From: Lysobacter sp. Root916
Lineage (GTDB): Bacteria > Pseudomonadota > Gammaproteobacteria > Xanthomonadales > Xanthomonadaceae
DNA length: 64,000 bases
Reading direction: 5' to 3'
Assembly: GCF_001429785.1 (NCBI RefSeq)
Contig: NZ_LMJF01000001.1
Span: forward strand, 695,734 to 759,733
A program made the translations under genes and the position numbers. The notes below the pieces were generated by a model, which worked only from the letters and a program-made list of their open reading frames with translations, searched no databases and was not told the origin of the DNA. This document shows positions 25,607-33,974 of this stretch, piece by piece; the first letter of the stretch is position 1; each line of letters begins with the position of its first letter.

Positions 25607-26560
25607 TTACCAGGCGACCTGGCCCAATCCCCAGGCGTCGTACAGCGCTTGCAAGGCGAAGCGCTGGCCCAACGAGACCTGGCCGCGGGCGGTGTAGTGG
25701 ATGGGATCGCTGGTGTAGGTCTCCAGGTCCCGGCCGTGGACCAGATAGACGTTCGGATCTGCGTCGGCCACCGTCTGTTGCGCGTTCCAGATCTGCTGCC
25801 GATACGTCAGGTACGGCGTGTCCTTGATGGTGGCGACGTAGACGTCCAACTGCGGCTTGTTGAGGTCTCGCCGCAAGGCGGCGACGAACTTCTTGAGATT
25901 CGCTTCGTAGGCCTGCGCGCGCGCCTGGTCGATCGAATCGGCCTCGCCCTGCATCCAGAACACCCCCTGGATATCCAGGGCGATGTTGGCGGGGGCGATC
26001 GCATTTTTGCCGTTGTTAACCGCCGCCAGCAGGTGGTCGTAAAGATTCTGAGCCGGATCGTCCGGGTCCCACATCGAGATGGGCGAGCCGCCGAGGGTGT
26101 ACTTGATGATCGCGATCCGCTCGCCCAGATGGGTGGAGACTTCGCGACCGATGGCCAGTTCCGGACCGAACATGTTGTTGTGGTGCAGGTATTGCTCGTA
26201 GTAGTAGCCGTAGTGGGGGCGCATGGCATCCCACCCCGGCGCGACGCCGGTGGAGGGGTGGGCTTTGTAGATCAGCGCCTGGTCGGTGGTGCTGTCCCAA
26301 GTGCCGAAGCCGATGGTGTACAGGTCCTGCTTGGGAACGACGCTGTTGATGTAGCGGTCCTGGTCGGTGTTGTTCTTCGCGGAGAGGGCGATGTTGCGGA
26401 TGCCGAAGCCTTCGGCATTGGATTGCCCGGCCACGATGTAAGTGCGCAGCGTCACGACCGGGGCTTGCGCGTGAGCGCCCAGGCTGGCGCCCAGGACACA
26501 GAGCGACAGCAGCAAACCGGAGAGGCGGCGGGCGCGGGTTGCGGCGGTGCGTAGCGGCAT
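25607..26560 (-). CDS. Secreted CE6/SGNH acetylesterase-like protein (first gene of array)
   Basis: 317 residues. Signal peptide ending AHAQ; TYIVAGQSNAEG (Ser47), GVFWMQGEADS and DPIHYTARGQV. A ~15-residue insert (NIALSAKNNTDQDRYINSVV) after the Ser block distinguishes it from the other copies. The promoter for the tandem array probably lies upstream of 26560. Substrate unknown; secretion points to extracellular polysaccharide deacetylation. Confidence 0.88.
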   Translation of the reverse strand: MPLRTAATRARRLSGLLLSLCVLGASLGAHAQAPVVTLRTYIVAGQSNAEGFGIRNIALSAKNNTDQDRYINSVVPKQDLYTIGFGTWDSTTDQALIYKAHPSTGVAPGWDAMRPHYGYYYEQYLHHNNMFGPELAIGREVSTHLGERIAIIKYTLGGSPISMWDPDDPAQNLYDHLLAAVNNGKNAIAPANIALDIQGVFWMQGEADSIDQARAQAYEANLKKFVAALRRDLNKPQLDVYVATIKDTPYLTYRQQIWNAQQTVADADPNVYLVHGRDLETYTSDPIHYTARGQVSLGQRFALQALYDAWGLGQVAW

Positions 26561-27124
26561 GTCGTGGCTCCTTCGTGCGTGTAGGTGGGCGGGGCCGTGC
26601 GAGGCGGCAGGGGCCGGTTACGGCGGATGCGAAACCTGTTTTCCAATCGGAGAACATGGGCCCGTCATAAAGCTCCCGAGCGGCGTCGAGCCAATGGTCT
26701 TGGGGGTCCTGTGGGGTACTGCGCGAACGCTTGCCTGCGGCTGTGCCAGCGGCTGGAGCGAGTCGGTCCGCGTCCGGCGGATGGGATCGACGCTAGGAAT
26801 GCCCGCCCGGACTGTCAAGCCGAAATGGACCGGTGTTCTTCCTGGGTGTTTTCCCTAGGCGTATGATTTTTAAAGCTATTCAGGGCAGTTGCGCGGCCGC
26901 AATTCAGACCAAAGTATCAGGATCGGACAGCCAATTTCCGCAGTCGAAAATGACGCCGCCGAGTCGAATGCGCGGCGGCCTCGCGCTGCGCACGAAGACC
27001 GGTTCACAGAATGCGTGCTGACGGTCTGCGCAATCGGCGCCTAAGAAATGCTGGCGCACCACCGACTGCGCGTAGACGCCCAGGGGCGCCCGCGCAGTCC
27101 GCGGTGCGTGGGGGTGGAACTGGA
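26561..27124. other. 564-base region without a recognised gene
   Basis: Between the esterase array and a YCII gene, both on the minus strand. It includes a short AT-richer patch (about 26860-26950). Open frames here are short, lack ribosome sites and resemble no protein I know. It should hold the promoter of the esterase array. Confidence 0.5.
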
Positions 27125-27475
27125 CTACATGCCTGGAATCGGCAGGCACTCCATGACCTCGACGCCGTCGCCGGGGAAGATCGCGAAGTGCGGATGGTTC
27201 TCGAACAGCTTGGCGGCGTCGTCCTGCGACTCGGCGCGCACCACGGTGTAGGCGGCCATGGCGTTGCGGATGTCGGCAATGCCGTCGCTGGTGATGCGCT
27301 TGGTTTTTCCCAGCGGGGCGCCGTGGTCGACGATGGCGTCGGCGTTGCGGGTCACCCATTCCTGCCAGGCCTGCATGCCGGCTTGCTCGCGCGCCGCGCG
27401 CGTGGCCTCGTCCAAGGTTTTCCAGACGTCCATCGAGGCGGGGGATCCGGTAAAGATCGCCAGATAAGTCTTCAT
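27125..27475 (-). CDS. YCII-domain protein
   Basis: 116 residues. MKTYLAIFTGSPASMDVW at the start, DHGAPLGKTKRIT in the middle, and the YCII-like AYTVVRAESQDDAAKLFENHPHF and EVMECLPIP at the end. The YCII fold is a ferredoxin-like dimer of unknown function. The last residues are those expected of this subgroup, so it is full length. Confidence 0.88.
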   Translation of the reverse strand: MKTYLAIFTGSPASMDVWKTLDEATRAAREQAGMQAWQEWVTRNADAIVDHGAPLGKTKRITSDGIADIRNAMAAYTVVRAESQDDAAKLFENHPHFAIFPGDGVEVMECLPIPGM

Positions 27476-27630
27476 CGCTTACTCCTGTGAGGGTGAGGGA
27501 TCCACGGTGGGCTCGGGCCCGCCGTGGCGAGGTGAAAGATCGCTGCATCGCCAGCGCGGGGGGGCTGCGTTCAAGCGCACTGTGCGAATGACGGATTTTT
27601 GGAATGCACCGCTTGGAGCGTTATTCGCGG

Positions 27631-27861
27631 CTATTTGTCGCCTTCCTTCTTCATGCCCTTCAGCAGCGCCACGATCGCCATCGAATGGCCATGCCCCAGG
27701 TCGAAGTCCTGCTTCAGCCAGGCGATGATGTCGCCGGGTTTGACCCCCGGCAGCAAGCCCTTGGGACCCGCATAGCCCTTCTTGGCGGCCAATGCACGGA
27801 AGTCGGCCGGGCTCTTGCCGGTCTTGGTCTGGATGTTGTCGAGATAGGCCTGGAAGGACAT
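27631..27861 (-). CDS. DUF4287 protein
   Basis: 76 residues from ATG 27861. MSFQAYLDNIQTKTGKSPADF, KPGDIIAWLKQDFDLGHGHSMAI and a Lys-rich end form the complete DUF4287 domain. Small cytoplasmic protein of unknown function, often found near DUF5655 or YdhG-like proteins, neither of which is here. Confidence 0.9.
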   Translation of the reverse strand: MSFQAYLDNIQTKTGKSPADFRALAAKKGYAGPKGLLPGVKPGDIIAWLKQDFDLGHGHSMAIVALLKGMKKEGDK

Positions 27862-28151
27862 GGGTGGGCTCCTGGATGGTGGGCGAGCGTGCGAGATCGT
27901 GGGCGATTCGGCCGCTCTTACTTGAGACGACGAAGCAGGGCGGGCCAAATCGACATGGCGCGCGAACTTTTTTTCGACCGGTCGAGGTGGAGCGGACCGC
28001 CCTTCGACGGCCGGCCCGGTTCCGGGCGTGCGACGGCTGCCGCGAAACGCGTCGAGCGAGCCGCGAATAGCCCGTTGCCGACAGGCTGAGCGGCGGAATC
28101 GCGATGCTAAAATGTCGGCCTTCCCAGCCAGCCTTCGGAGCGAGCGACGCG

Positions 28152-29072
28152 ATGACCGCCACAGCCTTCTATCCCATCGGTACCCCCGGCCAGGCTTGGG
28201 GCGCCGCGGAAGTCGCCGAGTGGCGCTCGCGACAGGTTCGCCATCGCAGCTATGCGGACGATGTGCTGAGCAAGATCGATGCGCTGCGCTCGCGGTTCGA
28301 AGTGCTGGAGTACGGTCGCCTGGACTACGCGCCCGACAGCTACCCGCTGTTCGCGATCAAAAGCCGCGACTGGCAGGAAGGCTTGCCCACCGCGCTGGTG
28401 ACCGGCGGCGTGCACGGCTACGAGACCAGCGGCGTGCACGGTGCGCTGGAATTCGTCGACCGCCACGCGGCGGACTACGCCGGCCGCGCCAATCTGCTGA
28501 TCGCGCCCTGCATCAGCCCTTGGGCCTACGAGCGCATCCACCGCTGGAACCCGCAGGCGATCGACCCGAACCGCTCCTTCCGCGAGGACAGCCCGGCGCC
28601 GGAGTCGGCCGCGCTGATGCGTCTGGTCGCGCCGCTGAGCGACGGCGTGCTGGTGCATATCGATCTGCACGAAACCACCGACAGCGACGAGTCCGAATTC
28701 CGCCCGGCCCTGGCCGCGCGCGACGGCAAGCCGTTCGAACCCGGCGAAATCCCCGACGGCTTCTATCTGGTCGACGATGCGCAGGCGCCCCAGCCCGCGT
28801 TCCAGCAGGCGGTGATCGCGGCGGTGGCCAAGGTCACCCACATCGCGCCGGCCGACGACAAGGGCGAGATCATCGGCTCGGCCGTGGTCGCCCCGGGCGT
28901 GATCAACTACGCGCTGCGCCCGCTGGGCCTGTGCGCCGGCGTCACCGATGCGCGCTACCGCACCACCACCGAGGTCTACCCCGACAGCCCGCGCGCCACG
29001 CCCGAGCAGTGCAACACGGCACAGGCGACCGCGGTGTGCGCGGCGATCGATTACGCGCTGGCGCATCCTTGA
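28152..29072 (+). CDS. M14-family zinc carboxypeptidase-like protein
   Basis: 306 residues from ATG 28152. Zinc ligands are visible as TGGVHGYETSG (His88, Glu91) and VHIDLHETTD (His173 or His169). NPQAIDPNRSF matches the Arg/Asn substrate-binding block. No signal peptide, so probably cytoplasmic. Followed by a clear terminator at 29109. Substrate not predictable. Confidence 0.88.
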   Translation: MTATAFYPIGTPGQAWGAAEVAEWRSRQVRHRSYADDVLSKIDALRSRFEVLEYGRLDYAPDSYPLFAIKSRDWQEGLPTALVTGGVHGYETSGVHGALEFVDRHAADYAGRANLLIAPCISPWAYERIHRWNPQAIDPNRSFREDSPAPESAALMRLVAPLSDGVLVHIDLHETTDSDESEFRPALAARDGKPFEPGEIPDGFYLVDDAQAPQPAFQQAVIAAVAKVTHIAPADDKGEIIGSAVVAPGVINYALRPLGLCAGVTDARYRTTTEVYPDSPRATPEQCNTAQATAVCAAIDYALAHP

Positions 29073-29108
29073 TCGCAGACGCCCACGATTCGGCTTGAGG
29101 ACTCGATC

Positions 29109-29140
29109 GAAAGGCCGCTGACCAGCGGCCTTTCTTTTTT
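29109..29140 (+). terminator. Rho-independent terminator
   Basis: GAAAGGCCGCTG-AC-CAGCGGCCTTTC, a 12-bp perfect stem, followed by TTTTTT at 29135-29140. It ends transcription of the M14 peptidase gene. Confidence 0.92.
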
Positions 29141-29239
29141 GCCGTCGCGACTGATTTCAACGCGGTTTGCGGCCGAGGTGGACGCGCCTCGGCGGGCTCT
29201 GCTATCAATGCGCCAGACCGTGGGCCTGGGGGAGGCCGA

Positions 29240-29674
29240 ATGGATCCGAAACTGCAACAGCTCGTGGCTCGCACCAATCTGGACGAGCTGCTGACGCCAC
29301 CCGCGCCGGAGATCGATCTGAATCAGCCCGTGGCGCCGCCCGCATCCGCGCCCATGGAACCGGCACGCTCCACCTCCGATCCGTTACAGGTCAGCTTCGC
29401 CACCACCGACGTCATCGGCAAGCTGCACGACGGCGGCAGGAGTTCGGGCGTGCGCTGGTTCGCGCTGGTGTTCCTGGGCGGACCGATGCTGATCTTCGGC
29501 CTGAGCCTGCTGTACCTGACCTGGTACGACCCGCAGTTGCAGATCTTCAAGATCCCCAACGACGTCGGCTCGGCCTTGAAGGCGTTGTTCGGTACGGTGG
29601 CCGGTCTGGCGTTCAGCGGTTTTTGGCCCTACGTCATTTTTCGGCGCAGGCCTGCGTCGGCGGGCAAGGCGTGA
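29240..29674 (+). CDS. Small membrane protein
   Basis: 144 residues. A hydrophilic Pro-rich N-terminus (~1-70) precedes two transmembrane segments (ALVFLGGPMLIFGLSLLYL and ALFGTVAGLAFSGFWPYVIF) and a short basic tail. I do not recognise the family. GTGA overlap with the next gene indicates an operon. Confidence 0.75.
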   Translation: MDPKLQQLVARTNLDELLTPPAPEIDLNQPVAPPASAPMEPARSTSDPLQVSFATTDVIGKLHDGGRSSGVRWFALVFLGGPMLIFGLSLLYLTWYDPQLQIFKIPNDVGSALKALFGTVAGLAFSGFWPYVIFRRRPASAGKA

Positions 29675-30042
29675 GGCGGCTCGCGCTGGTCGCCGTGCTG
29701 GTGCTGAGCGTGGGCGTCGTCTCCGCACAGGAGCGCGCGTCCGACTCGCCCGATCCGCTGATGCACGAATACACGCGCGCCGTGCAAAGCGCCATCCTCA
29801 AGCATTGGAGGCGACCGGAATCGGCGGTCGTCGGTCAGCATTGCGTTTTGGACGTGCGCCAGCTCCCCGGCGGCATCGTCGCGAGCGTGGACGTGGCGTC
29901 GGACTGCGAGTACGACGCGGCCCGCAGGCAGTCCATCATGGCCGCCACGCTGAAGGCGCAGCCGCTGCCGTACGCGGGCTACGAAAGCGTGTTCCATCGT
30001 CGCTTGATCCTGAAATTCGTCGTTCAGGATTCCGTGCCATAG
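29671..30042 (+). CDS. TolA/TonB C-terminal-domain-like secreted protein
   Basis: 123 residues from GTG 29671, overlapping the previous stop by 4 bases. Signal peptide to VSAQ. The rest (SAILKHWRRPE, CVLDVRQLPGGIVASVDVASDC, TLKAQPLPYAG, LILKFVV) matches the TolA C-terminal domain pattern (W-x-x-P, G-x-V, A-x-PLP), which interacts with Tol-Pal or colicin-type proteins. Here it is a free periplasmic domain without the TolA stalk. Confidence 0.75.
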   Translation: MRRLALVAVLVLSVGVVSAQERASDSPDPLMHEYTRAVQSAILKHWRRPESAVVGQHCVLDVRQLPGGIVASVDVASDCEYDAARRQSIMAATLKAQPLPYAGYESVFHRRLILKFVVQDSVP

Positions 30043-30113
30043 AAGGGTGGGGCCGTTCATTCGGGACAGGGTGACGACTGTTTAACGATGGGCTTGGGTT
30101 TGCCCAAATGAAA

Positions 30114-30143
30114 GCGGAGACGCTCGCATCCGAACGTCTCCGC
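30114..30143. terminator. Possible terminator hairpin between convergent genes
   Basis: GCGGAGACG (30114-30122) pairs with CGTCTCCGC (30135-30143) across a 12-base loop, in the 121-base gap between convergent genes. No clear U-tract. Confidence 0.4.
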
Positions 30144-30163
30144 ACTTCAATCTTGCTCGAGTG

Positions 30164-31276
30164 TCAACGCTTGTCGCCGGCGCCCTCGTCGGTCAGCGGC
30201 CGCACGTAGGTGAGCAGACTGGTCAGCAGCTTGCCGGGCTCCTCCCAGGGCACCATGTGCGAGGAGTGTTCGAACCAAACCCCTTGTTTATAGGGCGCCT
30301 TGACTCGCGACAGCCAGGCATCGGTCGGTTCCGATGGCGTGGTGTAGTCGTGGCGGCCCATGAACATCAGCACCGGAATCGGGAACTCGCGCACCTGGCT
30401 CATGTTCACGGCCAGGAACTCGGGCAGCAGGCGGCCCAGCGAGAACACGTTGCCTTCGTCCACCGCGGCGCGGTCGCAATCGTCGTAATCCGGCGACAGC
30501 AGCGGCGCGCGGTAGTAGTAGAGCGAAGTATCGCGGTAGGCGCTCAGGCCGCCGTAGTGCTGGGCCCATTTGCGTGCGGCGATGATGCGTTCGCGGGTGA
30601 TGGGCTGGTCGCCGGGGTAGGGGGCGATAGCCTGCATTTCCTTGATCGCCTCCTGGTTGCCCTCGGCGGTGGCCTGGCGCAGGCCGTGGTCGAAGCTGAT
30701 GCGCTCGTTCTCGCGTACGTTGATGACCTGGCCGATGCCGATGTAGGCGTAGAACAGGTCCGGTCGCTTCAACGCCGCCTGCATGCCGACGATCGTGCCC
30801 CAGCTATGGCCCATCAGCACCAGCTTGCGCTTGCCGTAGCGCTTGCGCAGGTGCTCGGCCACCTCGATGGCGTCGTCGACGTAGCGTTCGATGTGCAGGG
30901 TGTCGGCGTAACCGTTCGGGTCCTGCTGGGTGTAGGTCTTGCCGGCGCCGCGCTGGTCCCAGTTGACCACCGTGAAGTATTCCTCGAGCGGGCGCTGGAA
31001 CTGCCACATGCCCGGAATCAGCGGCGAGGCGGGTCCGCCGTGTACGAACAGGATCATGGGGTTGGCCTTGTCCTGGCCGCGCACGTTCACCCATTGCTCG
31101 ATGCCGCCGGCCTTTACGGCGTAGGCTTCCTGCACGCCGTCAGGGTTGAGGATGCGGCCCAGGTCCTGGATGACGAGGCGGGCGTCCGCGTACTTGGAGG
31201 TGTCCTTGCATTCGGCCGCCTGAGCGACCGGGCTCAGGAGCAGCGACAAGGCGAGCAGCAGCGACAGTGTTTTCAT
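30164..31276 (-). CDS. Secreted S33 alpha/beta hydrolase (prolyl aminopeptidase-like)
   Basis: 370 residues. Signal peptide ending AQAAEC. HGGPASP (79-85), NWDQRGAGKT and the nucleophile elbow MGHSWG (Ser158) are the proline-iminopeptidase pattern; PVLMFMGRHDYTTP and FEHSSHMVPWEEP supply the Asp and His. Probably an exported aminopeptidase or esterase; the S33 family does not allow a firm substrate call. Confidence 0.9.
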   Translation of the reverse strand: MKTLSLLLALSLLLSPVAQAAECKDTSKYADARLVIQDLGRILNPDGVQEAYAVKAGGIEQWVNVRGQDKANPMILFVHGGPASPLIPGMWQFQRPLEEYFTVVNWDQRGAGKTYTQQDPNGYADTLHIERYVDDAIEVAEHLRKRYGKRKLVLMGHSWGTIVGMQAALKRPDLFYAYIGIGQVINVRENERISFDHGLRQATAEGNQEAIKEMQAIAPYPGDQPITRERIIAARKWAQHYGGLSAYRDTSLYYYRAPLLSPDYDDCDRAAVDEGNVFSLGRLLPEFLAVNMSQVREFPIPVLMFMGRHDYTTPSEPTDAWLSRVKAPYKQGVWFEHSSHMVPWEEPGKLLTSLLTYVRPLTDEGAGDKR

Positions 31277-31489
31277 AGGCGGGCCTCATGCGTGGAAACG
31301 GAACGCGCGGCCGCACGATGTACTGGACTGAGGCGACGGGTGCAAGACCGGCCGCTCGTATCTGTGCGGTTACCGATACAGATACGGAGAAGGCGCGCAC
31401 GGTTGCATCGACCGCTCGCGGTCGTCGGCGCAGGAACAGCGTGGGTACGAGCGCGCCTTGTGCACGCTCGCTTGCAGGGCTGCCCGGGG

Positions 31490-32689
31490 CTAGCGGTTCA
31501 CCGACGGCCCGTTCACGCCGACATAGCCGTTCGCGCACCCCGTGGTGCACGTGGTCGCCAGCATGTTGTAGACGATCCGGCCCGCGTTGCTCTTGGAGCG
31601 GAAGTGGCCAACGCCGCTGCTGGTGTCGCCGCCGCCGGCGTTGTAGGGGCTGCCGTCCGACCAGTCCCAGTCGTAGGCATAGGCGCTGCTGCCGGTGCCG
31701 ATGTCGACCTGCGCTTTGACGTTGCTGGCGGCATTGAATAAGGCGCCGGAGCTGCAGCCACCCGAGTAGCTGGTGGTGAAGCAATGGACCTGGTCGTAGA
31801 GGCCGCCGGTGATGGTGTAGAACGAGATCGTGCTGAGCAGGGTCGGCATCGCGCGCAGGCTGTTGCTGCCGCTGCCGGTCCAACGGTTGTAGCCGTAGTA
31901 GACCGCGCCGCTGCTGGGATAGAGGCCGAAGGTGTAGTAGTCGTAAGGGAAGACGTAGGCCTCGGCGTTGCAGGTCGGCGCGTAGGGCGACTGGTAGCCC
32001 GTGCTCAGACAGGTCTGCAGGCCGCGCAAGCCTCCGCCGATGTTCACGAAGCGGCGTACGCTGCCCTGATAACCGTAGTAGCGCAGCATGGCCAGACTCA
32101 TCGACGAGCCCAGCGAGTGGGCGACGATATCGACCTGGCTGCGGCCGGTGTAGGCCTTCACTTTGTCGACGAAGGTCTTGAGGATCTGGTACTTGGCCGG
32201 CTCGTGGTAGTTGTACTGCGGTGTCGCGCGCTCGTCCGCGTCCAGATAGGTCACGCCGAACAGCTCGCAGTCGTTGTAGCCGCGCGCCTTGAGCTCGTCG
32301 TAGATGGAGTTGGCCGGCGTGGTGTAGCCGGCGACGGCCGCGGGCGGCATATCGAAACTGATCGCGCTGTCGCCGTTGCCGGCGATGAACACCACCGGCG
32401 TGCGCGTGGCCACGCAGCTGCCGCCGCCGAAGCCGCCGCTGCCCACGCCCGGGCTGAATCCGCCCGCGTACTGACTGGCCGTGCCCAGGCAGGTGTAGCC
32501 GTTGTTGCTGCCGCAATCCAGGGCTTGTGCGGTCGCCGGTGCGAGCAGGACCGCGCCGCCGAGCGCCGGTAGCAGCGCCGCCAGGGCCAAGCCGGACAGG
32601 CGGGCGCGAATGAGGGTGGATGTCAGGGCCGCGGCGGCGCACGACCGGGTAAGACCGGAGCCAACGAACTTCAGCGTGCTGCGAAACAT
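31490..32689 (-). CDS. PhaZ7-like extracellular PHB depolymerase/lipase
   Basis: 399 residues from ATG 32689, with a long signal (~57 residues, ending TAQA). The mature part follows Paucimonas lemoignei PhaZ7 nearly block by block: CGSNNGYTCLGT, QYAGGFSPGVGSGGFGGGSC, GNGDSAISFDMPP, GYNDCELFGVTYL, VDIVAHSLGSSMSLA (Ser192), RWTGSGS and NAGGGDTSSGVGHFRSK (catalytic His). PhaZ7 degrades amorphous poly(3-hydroxybutyrate) outside the cell. Paired Cys residues are kept. The nucleophile context here is HSLG where PhaZ7 has HSMG. Substrate is inferred from similarity. Confidence 0.88.
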   Translation of the reverse strand: MFRSTLKFVGSGLTRSCAAAALTSTLIRARLSGLALAALLPALGGAVLLAPATAQALDCGSNNGYTCLGTASQYAGGFSPGVGSGGFGGGSCVATRTPVVFIAGNGDSAISFDMPPAAVAGYTTPANSIYDELKARGYNDCELFGVTYLDADERATPQYNYHEPAKYQILKTFVDKVKAYTGRSQVDIVAHSLGSSMSLAMLRYYGYQGSVRRFVNIGGGLRGLQTCLSTGYQSPYAPTCNAEAYVFPYDYYTFGLYPSSGAVYYGYNRWTGSGSNSLRAMPTLLSTISFYTITGGLYDQVHCFTTSYSGGCSSGALFNAASNVKAQVDIGTGSSAYAYDWDWSDGSPYNAGGGDTSSGVGHFRSKSNAGRIVYNMLATTCTTGCANGYVGVNGPSVNR

Positions 32690-32894
32690 GAGAGCCCTCC
32701 CCAGGGTGCCAGTTCGATCACAACGAAAGCCGGATCGAACGATGGTGAACCTGCGGGACAGGGCTTGGGTATTGCACCTATGGGCAATGCCGGGCGCTTG
32801 GGCGCTTGCAATGAGCTTCATTCGGCGCATGATTTCCGCCTTTCGGTAGCGCTAGCCGCCACGTAGCATGAGGCTGCTAGATCCAAGGGGAGAG

Positions 32895-33833
32895 ATGAAC
32901 ATGATTTCCAGAGCGCGGGCGCTGGCCGTGCCGGCACTGCTTTTCGCCGCGGTTTCCGGCCTGGCCCAGGGTCAGGACAAGCCGGCCGTGCTCGTGTTCG
33001 ATGCTTCCGTCAGTTACGTAGCGGGCGCGCGCGGACGAGTCGGCTTCGATCGGCTTCCGGCCGAAGGCGAGCTCGCTGTCTGGGTGGAGGAGGGAGGTCG
33101 CAGGGGCGATATAGCGGCCACGGTGCTGGGCGGCCTTGCGGGTGGTGCGATGGGTGCGGCGGCCGGCGCCGGCTATGCCGAAGGCCGCATGCAGGCGCTG
33201 CGTAACGATTCCATCGCCGGACTGCGTCGCGCGATGGAACGCGACGACAGACTGCGGCAACGTATGGAAGAGGCGCTACGCGCATCGATGCAGGCCAATG
33301 GCTATGCCGTGAGCCGGACGGTACAGGTCCCGACGCTCCGGCAGGGCGCCGTGTCACGGGTGCTCAGCAAGCCCGCGGACGGTGTTTGCGTTGCCGTGCA
33401 GACGTACCCGGCCGCTGATCTGGTCACGTTGAGCTGGGACGACCGCCATTTGCTGTTGTCCCTGGATGTCCGCACCTACAGGCATAACGGCAGCGAGCGC
33501 ATGCCGATACGTGAGGTGAGGCGGCGCTCGGTTCGCTTCGTCGGCCAGGGCGCCCCCGCGGGCGTCGATGCCTTGGCTTACTGGTCGGACCAGGACGGTG
33601 CTGCATTCATCGCTCAGCTCGAATCGGGCCTGCAGCAGCTACTGCCGATGGTGTGGGACGAGACGCTCGAGGTGCCTCAGGTCCCCAGCAAGGAGGTGGC
33701 GCGCCTGCAGGTAGGCGGAACGACTCTGACTTTTCCCGGTCGCGTATGGAAGCAGGAGGGCGGTTATGCCTATCTCTACAACAAGGATGGCGGCATCACC
33801 GTCGTCGCCACGCAGGCGCTTCCGGTCAGATGA
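32895..33833 (+). CDS. Secreted hypothetical protein with glycine-zipper-like segment
   Basis: 312 residues from ATG 32895, preceded by AAGGGGAG. Signal peptide to about AQGQ, then a beta-rich region and a glycine-rich hydrophobic segment (TVLGGLAGGAMGAAAGAGYAEG) that may insert in a membrane, followed by a charged helix (RRAMERDDRLRQRMEEALRASM). I recognise no family; the arrangement suggests a lipid-associated periplasmic or outer-membrane protein. Confidence 0.72.
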   Translation: MNMISRARALAVPALLFAAVSGLAQGQDKPAVLVFDASVSYVAGARGRVGFDRLPAEGELAVWVEEGGRRGDIAATVLGGLAGGAMGAAAGAGYAEGRMQALRNDSIAGLRRAMERDDRLRQRMEEALRASMQANGYAVSRTVQVPTLRQGAVSRVLSKPADGVCVAVQTYPAADLVTLSWDDRHLLLSLDVRTYRHNGSERMPIREVRRRSVRFVGQGAPAGVDALAYWSDQDGAAFIAQLESGLQQLLPMVWDETLEVPQVPSKEVARLQVGGTTLTFPGRVWKQEGGYAYLYNKDGGITVVATQALPVR

Positions 33834-33974
33834 AGTTTGGCGTCTGAACCAGCTGCACCAAGACGGCATGGCTATGGGCATCGTCGCGGTTCACGCCCGC
33901 GGCGGCGCGACGTTCGTAACTGAAGAGGTGCGCAATCGCGTGCCGCCGCTTCACTCACGAATCGAGCGATTTCC

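Noticed and set aside
26904-27124. Minus-strand frame tail reading RSARPPRIRLGGVIFDCGN
   Set aside because: Looks partly protein-like, but it is the tail of a frame that mostly shadows the YCII gene; no start or family could be found.
32694-32830. Upstream in-frame starts for the PhaZ7-like gene (446 residues)
   Set aside because: The extension is Arg-rich and would bury the signal peptide; the ATG at 32689 gives a proper, though long, export signal.
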